Shown here one piece after another: positions 54,484-64,000 of a stretch of 64,000 nt of DNA. The notes beneath the pieces were generated by a model, which saw only the letters and a list, made by a program, of their open reading frames with translations, did not search any database and was not told the origin of the DNA. Both the position numbers and the translations under genes were made by a program. Each line of letters opens with the position of its first letter. Within the stretch, counting starts at the first letter, position 1. Source of the stretch: Sphaerosporella brunnea (Eukaryota > Ascomycota > Pezizomycetes > Pezizales > Pyronemataceae). Where the stretch lies: assembly GCA_008704415.1 (NCBI GenBank), contig VXIS01000097.1, positions 62,001 to 126,000 of the forward strand, written 5' to 3'.

Positions 54484-55296
54484 ATGCAGCAAGCATTCAA
54501 CGAAATATTGGTGCAGGCGAGATTGGACTTCATAGTCGGTGACACGCGACAAATTGGCTGCGACAATCACCCCAACTATTTGCGGGCGTTTGTCAACAGG
54601 GACAGCAAGAGGGCCACCACTGTTGGCTACCGCCATGGAGATATGACAATGACCTTTGACCCAGACCCGCCAAACAAACAAGGCAACGGAGAAGTTGTAT
54701 CGGCCATGGCACACGAGTTGGGTAAGTCTTAGGAAACCGGGATGCGACGACAGCCTGAACGATTAATCTATTCCCCTCCAGGCCATGCTTTCTGAATTTA
54801 TCACGAGCATCAACGTGCGGATGCATACACCGGCGGGAATCTCAAGCCCTTCCACTGCGAGAACCTTTCTGACTACGACAAGTTCAAGAAGGCAGGCCAT
54901 GACATGAAAGACCTTTGCTCCAACCTGATTTCGGCCGTACAAGCCGATCTCTCAGCTCGCGAATTTATCACTTATCCCCAAGAGGTTGGCTTCGACCAGT
55001 CTGGGCCTCTCGACATGGAATCAATCATGCGTTATGGCCCCGGGTATGGCGGTGCTTCTAGAATTGGAATCGGCAGGAAGACTATCCTTGAGAGAGCCGA
55101 CGGAAAAAAACTCTCTGACCCGACCATGCCAACACCCGGCGATATCGCAAGAATTCGGGCCCTGTACCCGTCGGACAATCATCAAAGGGTATGGAGTCAA
55201 AGTTATAGGTGGGCTATGTTTCTATTGTGTTTCCTTTTTTTCTTTTTCTTTTACAGGTTTGTTTATCTCAAATTATTTTGCTTGGACTATTCTTGA
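54484..55296 (+). pseudogene. Astacin-like (M12A) metalloprotease relic with stop in the active-site helix
   Basis: Exons 54484-54721 and 54782 onward join across a 60-bp intron (GTAAGT...CAG). The zinc site reads HELGHAF, then TGA at 54793-54795, then IYHEHQR; in intact astacins the stop position is a residue, normally Gly, of HExxHxxGxxHE. The Met-turn (SIMRYG) and the end DIARIRALYP are present. The upstream part (MQQAFNEILVQARLDFIVG ... TVGYRHGD) fits the domain start, but signal peptide and propeptide are missing or broken upstream of an in-frame stop near 54471. The frame remains open after the TGA to 55296, with the last 30 codons probably intronic. As it stands, no active protease can be made. 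Family members are secreted zinc peptidases. Confidence 0.75.
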
Positions 55297-55994
55297 GGTC
55301 ATGGGTCGCCTATATACGCGGAGGGGGATGTGTTTTCTGTTATGGATATAGAATGCTTAGCATGTGCTTTCGCACCGGTGTGTCTATCCTTTCGACAGTA
55401 GCAAATCGCTTTTGGCTACTGAAGTGGCCGATGAAAGAAAGTGGGCGCCACGGATATCAATTCACCGCCTCAACGACTCAATATCTAAACAGAGAGTTTT
55501 GCGGGTCCGCGGGTTGAATGTTTAAATCAAGGACGATTGTTATGACTTGTGCTGCTACCGCTACCCCCTTCAGACGATGAACTTAATGATGATGATCTGA
55601 CCCTTGCACACCTCCGCCCCTCGAGCAAAGATCCTCCACCCAAAGGAGGCTTCATCGAAAGAAGCCACTCGGCCCCCCCAGCAAGCTGAACTTAACTTGC
55701 CGTTCGTCTTCTCCTAATGACGCTCCCCATGCTGACCACACTTCATTGTTTGGTGGATATCGATATATCTGCATATGCAAAGCGGACCAAAAGTTACCTC
55801 GGTTGACATGTCGGTAGTTGAAAGATGGGTTGATTGGCCGTGTGATTTACATGATCCGATTCTCAATATCCGATCCGGTGAGCGTCAAGCTTGTTTTAGA
55901 GCTAGACACCGGAGGACAGCGCTGATCCTGATCAGCACAGACTGCATATAACCGGCAACCACCCACGACTTCGTGACTCCAACAGCCAGCCGAC
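55297..55994. other. Intergenic region, no gene recognised
   Basis: Nothing supported between the protease relic and the F-box-like gene. Confidence 0.4.
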
Positions 55995-56939
55995 ATGGAT
56001 CGTCTTACACCGGCCATCATCCTCCAAGTCCTCGAATTCCTCGACATCCCAACGTTTCTCAACTTCCGCCTCGCCAGCCGGGCGATGAAGGAGCTGATAG
56101 CCGAGTACGAGACTTCCCTCACAGCCGCCATCGCCGAGCGGATTCTTCCGCCTTACATAACGCAATTGACGCCTCCAAAAGCGCCCCACGGCGGCATCAA
56201 ACGTCTGTTGGCATTGCAACATCGCCACAATGTACTGCGAGAGACTGCGAACACCATACTCGCTCGAGGAATCATTGGAGACATCGTGTTCGCGGCCGAT
56301 GACGCTTTTGCAGATGAGCTCCGCACCTACATTCAACGCGGATTGGCTTTGCAGTGGCAGATGGCAGATATAGCCGAAACCGTGGAAACAGCAGCCGCCG
56401 CCGCACGAGAAGCCCAGCCCCCACGCCGGGTTCTAGGGATTTGGCGACCCAGAGAGACGACGCTCGTTCGGAGGGTCGAGGACGAAATTCTTGCAAAGCG
56501 ACTGGAGCACATTCAGCAAAAGGTCTCCGCCGACGATGTGTTTCATTACGAGGTCATGTGTACCACTTCTTTGGCGACGTTTTTGAACCAGGAAGTCGCC
56601 GACCATTCGTACATTAGCAACAAGAATTGGATCGGTCGCAAGGATGCCTGGATGAACTGGTATCTTCTGCGGCATGGCCCGCCTGTGCTTTTGAACATCT
56701 GGACGTGGCCAATTCCCTGCCACCAAACTATAAGAGAAATAAATGCAATTTTTTCTGCGAGGAAGAAAGGTATCATCAAAACAGAGAGAAAGGCGGGGAT
56801 GGACTTTCACAAGGAGCTGAATGATATCAATCCTACCGCTTTCAAAGAGTGTTCGAACTATATGCAAGAGTTTGTGAAAAAGGATAACGAACGTCGGCGT
56901 CGGAGTGCTGGAGCCGGGGCAGTTGCAGCAGACGGGTAG
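55995..56939 (+). CDS. F-box-like protein, 314 residues
   Basis: An intronless frame. Residues 1-40 match an F-box: DRLTPAIILQVLEFLDIPTF, then NFRLASRAMKELIAEYE. F-box proteins bind Skp1 and bring targets to SCF ubiquitin ligases. The rest is helix-rich with a basic C-terminus (KKDNERRRRS) and no recognised substrate-binding repeat. Such single F-box proteins are very common and fast-evolving in moulds. The start ATG has an A at -3 (cgacATGg). Confidence 0.65.
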   Translation: MDRLTPAIILQVLEFLDIPTFLNFRLASRAMKELIAEYETSLTAAIAERILPPYITQLTPPKAPHGGIKRLLALQHRHNVLRETANTILARGIIGDIVFAADDAFADELRTYIQRGLALQWQMADIAETVETAAAAAREAQPPRRVLGIWRPRETTLVRRVEDEILAKRLEHIQQKVSADDVFHYEVMCTTSLATFLNQEVADHSYISNKNWIGRKDAWMNWYLLRHGPPVLLNIWTWPIPCHQTIREINAIFSARKKGIIKTERKAGMDFHKELNDINPTAFKECSNYMQEFVKKDNERRRRSAGAGAVAADG

Positions 56940-57993
56940 TGGAGGGGCTCGGATGTTATGCTCTCACCGCGCAATTTGGAGGCACCCTGCCTTTTGGGTG
57001 TCGGGAGCTGTGTAGGCAATAGAACTAAACGGTGACTTTTTTAAGCCGGGTGATTTATGGTGATTCGTGGTGCCCAGCCTCCGCCCCCAGTTATATTTGC
57101 GGTCACTCATAGACCTCCAAAACGGCCGTGCAGAGGCCATCTATCGAAGGCCATACGCACCATGATCATGCTTCTCCCGCGTGCTACGCCCACAAACCTG
57201 GAGAGCAGCAACTCCTACCAAGTAGTCTCACGACAGCCACTCCCACGCACCATTAACTTTGGGGAAGCACAAGAGATCGATCCCAACGTACCCGCAATTC
57301 TGTTATGGGAAGCCTGCGCACCTCCTTATTGAAGCGTTGAAACCAAACTCCGAATGGATCGCCGCTGGACGGGCATTACAGTTGCCTAGGACTGCGAGCA
57401 ATTTCTATTAAATAGGAGTTATAAACTCAACTTCAAGATCAAATTTCTATAGCGCTCTGTCACCCTTCACGTAAAATCACTCTTTCATTCGTTTGTTGTG
57501 TAGACAACAGGTTTTCAGTTGATGAAGTGAAGTGTAATCTACTATACTGATGAGGGCAGTATAGTTCGCGTATCGTGGGTTCTATGATAGCCGTTGTCGT
57601 CGCGTCCTTGACGGCGAATCACCCGACTTTATTTCGAGAAGGCTGTACTCTTCGCCTGTTTGCTTCTCGTAAGCTAGCGTGTTGGGTCGGGCTTTCAGAA
57701 GGTCGGTAGTGGTCCATGGGAACTATTTAAATAATCGGGACGTCGACATTTTGACTGGCGGTAAGACCGATACAGCCACAGTTCTGCAACACGACAAATT
57801 TCAGCTTCATCCTTCTTTCTTAGCGAGAATTATATCCTGCTATTCATTCTAGGCTAATCCCATTATTACATTGAGGGAACAGCAACGCTTGCAATTGCTG
57901 TACCAAATTAAAACATGAACCCATCCGGTAAAATGCAATGCCACCAGCCCCCCGCTCCCTATAACTCTCCCCTTTCCCTCCATTACTTACTTC
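56940..57993. other. Intergenic region, no gene recognised
   Basis: Lies between the convergent F-box-like and GMC genes. No supported feature. Confidence 0.4.
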
Positions 57994-60136
57994 TTATTTC
58001 TTTCCCTTAATTATATCGGCGGCCTTCTCGGCTATCGCGAAACGAGTGGCGACCATGTGAGTGGATGGGATGATAGGCATGATACTGATGTCCACAATCC
58101 TGAGCCCGGTGACACCATACACTCTCAACTTATCGTCAACCACGCCACCAAGCTTGCGATCCATCATGGGACAGGTGCAGGAAGCGTGTCCCACACTCGG
58201 GTTGACGACCCTCCCTCTGGCGACCTTAGCCAGCTCCTCGTCCGAGACGACATCCTTTCCGGGGTAGGTCTCAACAGTTTTGAAGGAGGCCATTCCCTTG
58301 CTTGCAAAAAACTTGCGTGCATATCTGATGTTTGCGATGTGGGTGGCAATATCGGTAGGGTCCGAAAAAGTGCGATAGTAGATGAGCGGGTCTTTGAAGG
58401 CGTCTGCAGAAGATATCTCGACGTAGCCTCGGGAAAGCGGCTTCTGCACAATCAATGCCGGCCCCGGCGCGATTCCGGGCCGCATCGAGAGCTCAGCCAC
58501 CGCAAGCTTTTTGGCCTCGATTCCGTCGAGGATCATGCTCTTCTGCTTCTTGTACCCGGCCAGCACGGCGGGTGATGGGTTGTGCAGGTACGCCGACGCA
58601 TCCCTGTCGCGCGAGGCTTGGACAATCTTCTTGTAGGAATCGGGCGCGAGGATGGGTAGAGGAAGGTACGCAACAGTCGATCCGGCAAGTGGGCGGGTGT
58701 AGTACCCAGTGCGGTCCTTTCGGTATTGGGCTAGCTGTTCGGCTTGGTATGTTGCGTTTGTGAGGGCAGGTGTTGGGTCAATGTAAGGGGTGTCCGGCGT
58801 CGGAGTGCTGGTGAAGTTGAGAGGGCGGATGAGTGCGTGATCTTGCAAGTTAGAACCCACTCCAGGGAGATCCACAAGCACAGGGATCTTGTGTGCTTTC
58901 AGCAACGCCTTCGGGCCGATTCCTGAGAGTTGGAGGAGCTTGGGGTTGTGGAAAGCGCCCCCCGAGAGGATCACCTCCGTCTTTGCCGACACTTTCTTCG
59001 GAGTATCGCTGGCGCTTTTAGCATACTGAAATATGGTTGTTAGCTTTCACAAAAGTATGGTGGGATGAAGGTTACAAACGAGAACACCGGTGGCCCGCTT
59101 CTTTTCATCGAACAGGATCTTCGTGACCTGCTTGTCAGTCACAAGGTGGTAGTTGCTCCTTCGTGCCGCAACATCGTGATACGCAGTCCTGGCATAAGAG
59201 CGTGTTTCATCTTTTGGGTCAATTGGGTTCGCGATCCACAGCGAGCCGATAGCATTGCCATTGGATGCGTCGAATGGGACAGGAACTCCCAATCGCTTGA
59301 GGGCGTCCACAATAGTTCCTACGCATTGTGAGCCAAAATCACTCCCGTTTGGGGCCGGGGAAGGAACTTACTGTATTGCGGATAGATGAAGGAGGCAAAT
59401 TTGATCTGGACTGGCCCATCCGTTCCATGGGCTGCCGGATCATAGGTGATTCCGAACTCGCGTACCTGTGCTTTGTTCGGGGGATGGAAAGTCTCGGCCT
59501 TCTTGAAATACGGCAATATTCCTTCCCAGCCCCAACCTTTATTCCCCAGCCGTTCCCAACTATCGTAGTCCTCTCGCGATCCTCGGTGGTAGGACATCGA
59601 GTTGATCGCACTATCACCGCCAACAAGCTTAGGCGAGGGGGCTATGAAGGTGCCGTTGTCCTTCACCGTTGTGATGGGCTGCGTCTCCAGACCCCACTGG
59701 TACTTGAAGCCCAAGGCTGCCGAAAACCCTGGAATGGCGATATCATCCTGGTTCTCAGGCAAACTGGACTTTTGTTAGCACCGCCTTCTCCACAGCTAGA
59801 GATTCAGGGCCTTGAACGTACAGAGAACCAGCCTCGATCACGAGCACCGACTCTAAAGACAGTCAGTCTCAATTAAACAGGAGCAGGCAGAAATCAATAA
59901 TTACTATGTTTGTCTTCCGATAACCGATTGGCGACCGTCAACCCCGCTGTTCCACCACCCACGACAACATAGTCGTAGGAGCTCTTGAGATCCTCTTCGC
60001 GTTCGATGAGAACGCCGGGAAACGGAATTGCTGCAACAATGTCGAGAATCAAGAAAACCGCAACGATGCTGGCGACGAGTCCTCGACGGGAGTGAGACAT
60101 GCCATTTGGCATGCGGGAGGGAACGGAAAGAGACAT
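57994..60136 (-). CDS. Secreted GMC-family FAD oxidoreductase
   Basis: Five exons (60136-59905, 59852-59822, 59763-59372, 59318-59080, 59025-57994) join in frame to 641 residues; introns are 52, 58, 53 and 54 bp. The splices restore SVLVIEAGSL followed by PENQDDIAIPGF. A hydrophobic signal (VASIVAVFLILDIVAAIPFP) lies at about residues 21-40. The FAD motif YVVVGGGTAGLTVANRL starts at about 55, GGDSAINSMSYHRGSREDYD is the flavin-contacting GMC signature, and TEVILSGGAFHNPKLLQLSG is the second signature. The catalytic histidines sit in VGHASCTCPM and near the end in PSTHMVATRFAIAEKAAD. The family includes glucose, aryl-alcohol and related oxidases and dehydrogenases; the substrate cannot be told from sequence. 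Start uncertain among three nearby in-frame ATGs. Intact. Confidence 0.9.
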
Positions 60137-60212
60137 ACTTCCACGGCAGATTGACAGGATAGGTTTGAAAGAGAGAGATGCCTGGGGTGGTTGTACACCC
60201 GCGCGGTGCAAA

Positions 60213-60221
60213 TTATATATA
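60213..60221 (-). promoter_or_regulatory. TATA box of the GMC gene
   Basis: TATATATAA on the minus strand, 77 bp before the ATG at 60136. Confidence 0.55.
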
Positions 60222-63200
60222 CTAACTTGGTGGACGTCGCACGGATTTTTTTCTCTTGGCGGCCGAGTTACTTGTGGGGGTAATTGTACTTCTCGGGCGA
60301 CATGATGTTGTGTTGCCCGAGAAGTCCCAGGTACTCGGCCGAAAAAGCCAATTCGCATTGGCCCGGGAAAAACAACCTGGCGGCAGCCAATTACTATTAA
60401 TACAGACTTACCTACCATTAATACATGCAAACGTGCAAAAACTCCTAGGTATCTGCACTGGACCTTAACAATATCAAACCTCCGGGCTCGCGCGAGACGT
60501 GGTTGCGTGTTGTTGAGTGCAGAGCGTGATTTCACACCCAGAGTCAGCATAAAAATTTGGCATTGGATTCTACTGCTCGCTCTCTTGAAGGATCGCTCTT
60601 AATCTCCCAGCGTAAGGTAATCGTACAACGGCCGTGTGATGAGTGCCTCAAAAACGCAATTTTGGCTGCAGGAAAAAACTTCGGGTCGACTGTAATTAAT
60701 TAGTATTTACCTCGTTTGCTACTCTAGTTAGTGGGGTGTTGTTGGCTGCTCACCGACCGCGTGGCAACTCTATCCAGCCAACGGCAGCTTTGACGGCCGG
60801 CGTATCCAAACGCGGCCTATGTGGGATCGGATACATAAGCCTATCCCCGCGTGAAGAAGTCCCCTGTGGTACCGAGAACTCACTAGTTTTGTACCGCGGT
60901 TGTACCACCCTTTGAACCTGTACTTTCGCTTTTCTACATTATCAATATCGCCGCTCTGAACTGCGTATCATAAGTCCGCAGACTGCGTTTTCAAAGTTTT
61001 GAGGTGTCGTCGGCCGTAGCGCAATCCCGGTGCACGTTTGCGATATCAACAGGCTCATTGAGAAGCCCTAGGACGGGTATTCAGGCGCTGGTCCGTAGAT
61101 ATGCTCGTTGACCCGGAAGCGGCCATGGGCGGGGGCGGGGGCGGGGGCGTGGCGGGGATAGCCAGCGGCCATGGGAAGCCCGTCGGCACAGCCTAGGCAA
61201 TGATGTTAATTTGCGAGGTCACGAATAAAATAGCCAGCGATTATTGTTACGGCGAATACGTAAACTACGCCCCTCTGGAGCCGAAAAGTCTACCCCCAAA
61301 AGTTGCCCCCGAACCTGTGTCCCGTGAGATCCTGTGATCCATCTTTCGGCGTTCGACCTCCGGCGCATCACTACTACTACCTAGTAGCCCGTCTTCCCAA
61401 CTCGCCGCGCGGCTTGCCAACCAACCCGTCCCGACACCGCCTATCTTTCACTCCTTTTGCGCTACCGTTCTCCACCTTGCACATGCCTGTGATTGATGCT
61501 CGCAGTAGGGAGCTCGCGACACCCAACTGCGCTGAGGTTAAACATCACTTCCAAGTTCCTGGATACGGGTGTTTTGCTCTGTCGCCCGGCTTATAACTCA
61601 GCTTGTCCAGAGACGCACTCTCAAAATGCGTAGTCGAAAGGAGGATACCGAGCGGAACCTAGTCAGTTATATAATGTGCAACTCCCCACTCTTCGATTGG
61701 TTGAAAGACTCGCGACCACGCGGTAAGTTGTCGCAAAGCGCACACTTGGTTTCGCTTAATAGCCATCTTTTGTTTGTTGAATCTTTGCTTTGCAAATTTG
61801 GGAACTGTCGAAGGATCACCGGGTGTCACGCGGTACGCGGTCAGGGGGGTATTTCGTATAGACAGAAAATTGGGGGGCAGTCGGCGCTTTTCGACCCCGG
61901 AGGGGTATGCCATTAACTACTGTTAAGGGACCAGTAAATCGGTAGCGGCAATCCGTCATGTTGAATGCTGCAGTGTGCACCCGCCCCTTCAAATCTCGCG
62001 ATAATGGAGAGGCTTTGACAACTCACAGCTACTTTAGGTAAGTACATGTATGTAGGGTTGCGTTTGAAGGCATGGGGCGCCGTGAATCTTTCTGAAATCT
62101 TTTGTGTTTCTTGCTTGGGCCCAAGCAAGCTCTCAAGGAGACCCAGCGGTCAATTCCGTACAACATCGCCACGCATCTCACCTAACCTCCCTAGTATGTA
62201 CCATGATGCAAAGAAGAGAAAAGTTGAACTGAAGAGAAAACAAGCATGCACAATGCACCCCATCCCGAACGCCTAAACCACCCAAGCCGCCCGTTTTCCG
62301 AAGAGTGAGCAGGCTCACTAACTAGAGCCCTTGAAAAGACCAAAAACCTTTCTTTTCGTCTCAGGAAAGTACAAACTGGGCCAGAGGTCTGGGTCCTGAT
62401 CGCCGCCCGAAAGGCGCCCCGCTTCGATCTTCTGGGGCTTGCCAATGTATGCCGAGCAACTTCTCGTAGGTATAACGAGTATGACCGCAGGGGGAACACG
62501 CTTCAACTCATCCGGGAGACAATCCCATGAAGCGGCCCGCCCAGCAGATGGGAATTAGCGATCGTAAACTGAAACAAGATCACACGGAGTTGATCGCGCA
62601 CTCTTAGCATGACACCAGTCAATCGATGGCATCCAGATTGGAGTAGAATGCAGGGGCATCAGGCAGTGCTGTCAATAGCCAATAGCCAGCGGGGGGCTGC
62701 CGCCTTGGCGAGCATTTATAAAAGTCCAGCCTAGGCTTTTAAGGCTAATTAAAGCTCCGCCGGTTGATAGGTAGAGCACTACTGCAGAGTGGGGGGAATG
62801 GGCAAGCTTGAAGGGATGTGCACGGCGTTTTAGTGGTGGTGAGCGCAGGCGGCTGACAGTAGTGGTTGCTTCACTGAAAATCACTCGCTTCATTCACCGC
62901 TTGGGTTGATTTGAACTGCCTGCTTTGTTCGACGCTTCGGCTGACTGCTTAAGAGAGCAAGGGCAGCCTGAGCCCCTCAGTGGCGAGTGGTATCTATACT
63001 CAATGAATTACTCTGATTTAAATCCAGTGATTAGGCGTCGTTGGGCGCTGAAACACGATGGTCAGAGGTTAGAAGAGAGCCACACGCGTTGTGTCTGTCA
63101 CTGGCATGATGGATATCAATCGAATCATATTGCATCAGTATCGCCGCAATGCTATGGCATTTGACGCTCTATCGGCTACAGAGTGCGGTCGGTCTCCTCT

Positions 63201-63308
63201 CGTTCTGTGCCAAAATGATACCCGCTGGCCGACCTTTCCTCCGGCAGCTATATGAGGCAACCGATGAGCGAGAAGCCAGAGGTTGACAAAGGAAGCCCGT
63301 TTTGACGC
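60222..63308. other. Intergenic region, no gene recognised
   Basis: A short GGGGGC array lies near 61132-61148. Frames at 61303-61916 have no domain or splice support. Near 62680 the motif CAATAGCCAGCGGGGGGCTG may be a diverged piece of the GC-rich repeat family. Confidence 0.35.
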
Positions 63309-63798
63309 TCATCCGTTTTGACGTTCGTTCAAGATTCCTTCCTGCCGTTGAATATGCATTGATGGCTCACCTCCCCCGCCCAGTTTATACACCTGATATC
63401 GCATTACTATTCCCTCTCCGGCTTCGTTGATGACGCATCTTTTCCACTCATGCCGCAGGACGATGGCAATGTATCCCCTCATATCAGACATCTTGACCGG
63501 ATCCATGCGTCGCTGCAATATCGCGGCAAAAAAAGCTAAAAGAAGATTCGTGTCGGCAATGAAAGCGGTGGACCTTTCACAATAATCCTCGCCCTCGGAG
63601 CTGCTGGCGGTCATCTCGACGTCAGAGTTCTCCTCCCTCCTCTACCGTCTGCTCTTCCTCCCTCTTAACCCGCCTCTTGGCTGTGGCCTCTGCGCGTTTC
63701 TGTGTTTCAACTAGCCGGCTCTCGAGTCCAGGGTGCACTGTGCATTGTTGTCTCCGCAGCGAACTGAATGAGCCGCACTGGGTACATACCCCTCTTTT
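63309..63798 (-). pseudogene. Possible Cys-containing gene fragment with a frame change
   Basis: After a plausible acceptor (GTGTAG, 63804-63799) the minus strand reads KRGVCTQCGSFSSLRRQQC and a charged helix (LVETQKRAEATAKRRVKREE) until TGA near 63630. Just after, another frame continues with DVEMTASSSEGEDYCERS and stays open to 63309. The two parts fit one acidic/basic low-complexity chain broken by a single-base change near 63635. The C-x2-C ... C-x2-H spacing hints at a zinc finger. Weak evidence. Confidence 0.25.
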
Positions 63799-64000
63799 CT
63801 ACACTGCCCATTTCAAGTTTCAGCCGTAAGGCCGAAATCGAGACCGTCAGGAGCGTCGAATAAGCCCCGTCTGCAGATGCTGAGGAAAACGCAATGGATA
63901 CTCTTTTGCCACCTTATGGAACTGGAGGCTGACGCTGAACCCGTCGAAAAGGAAAAGAAAATTGAACCAGAGAGTACCTGGATCTCTCTAGAGGCTCGGT

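Overview
The window is nuclear DNA of a filamentous ascomycete (Pezizomycotina). The evidence is short GT-AG introns (about 48-67 bp) in most conserved genes, fungal gene families (an SidA-type ornithine N5-monooxygenase, a full-length ABC-A and a full-length ABC-B transporter, a secreted GMC oxidoreductase, a CE15 glucuronoyl esterase relic), a chromodomain Ty3/Gypsy retrotransposon and Tad-like LINE fragments. Genes are sparse. Long stretches are intergenic DNA, transposon debris and decayed genes. Exon structures were worked out by hand from splice sites and reading phase; no search was run.

Layout. 1-4.0 kb: no clear gene, degenerate tandem repeats. 4.0-8.9: ABC-A transporter (4 exons). 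9.5-10.7: a TA-flanked inverted-repeat element and a LINE 3' end. 11.4-12.1: secreted protein with bacterial-type SH3 and CHAP domains. 13.7-16.3: inverted-repeat element and a second LINE 3' end. 16.6-17.7: protein made of two copies of an unrecognised domain. 18.4-19.6: broken CE15 esterase. 21.8-29.6: complete-length Gypsy element with 512-bp LTRs and a CTTGG target duplication, inserted in a minus-strand host coding sequence. 31.2-32.0: LINE 3' end. 32.2-36.5: ABC-B transporter. 37.6-39.0: AIF-like FAD oxidoreductase. 41.8-43.3: sidA-like gene. 43.7-44.2: small MGMT-domain protein. 46.6-47.8: unknown protein. 48.8-55.3: relics (P-loop fragment, a fourth LINE, a frameshifted unknown gene, inverted-repeat elements, a tRNA-like locus, a dead astacin protease). 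56.0-56.9: F-box-like protein. 58.0-60.1: GMC oxidoreductase (5 exons). 60.2-64.0: mostly empty.

The most coherent biological signal is in 29.8-41.0 kb. The nonamer ATCWGATAA, the known binding motif of the fungal iron-responsive GATA repressor SreA, was found eight times there (plus one copy created at a LINE tail) and was not noticed elsewhere. Copies lie upstream of the ABC-B transporter, the AIF-like oxidoreductase and the sidA homologue. I infer a small iron-responsive neighbourhood: hydroxamate siderophore precursor synthesis (SidA), a candidate efflux pump (ABC-B) and a redox enzyme. No NRPS or acyltransferase is present in the window, so this is not a complete siderophore cluster.

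The rest shows strong transposon turnover: at least four independent 5'-truncated LINE insertions with target duplications, three different TA-flanked inverted-repeat elements, and a family of GC-rich CAGCCCGCC repeats. The Gypsy element has nearly identical LTRs (4 differences in 512 bp) but many frame changes in pol.
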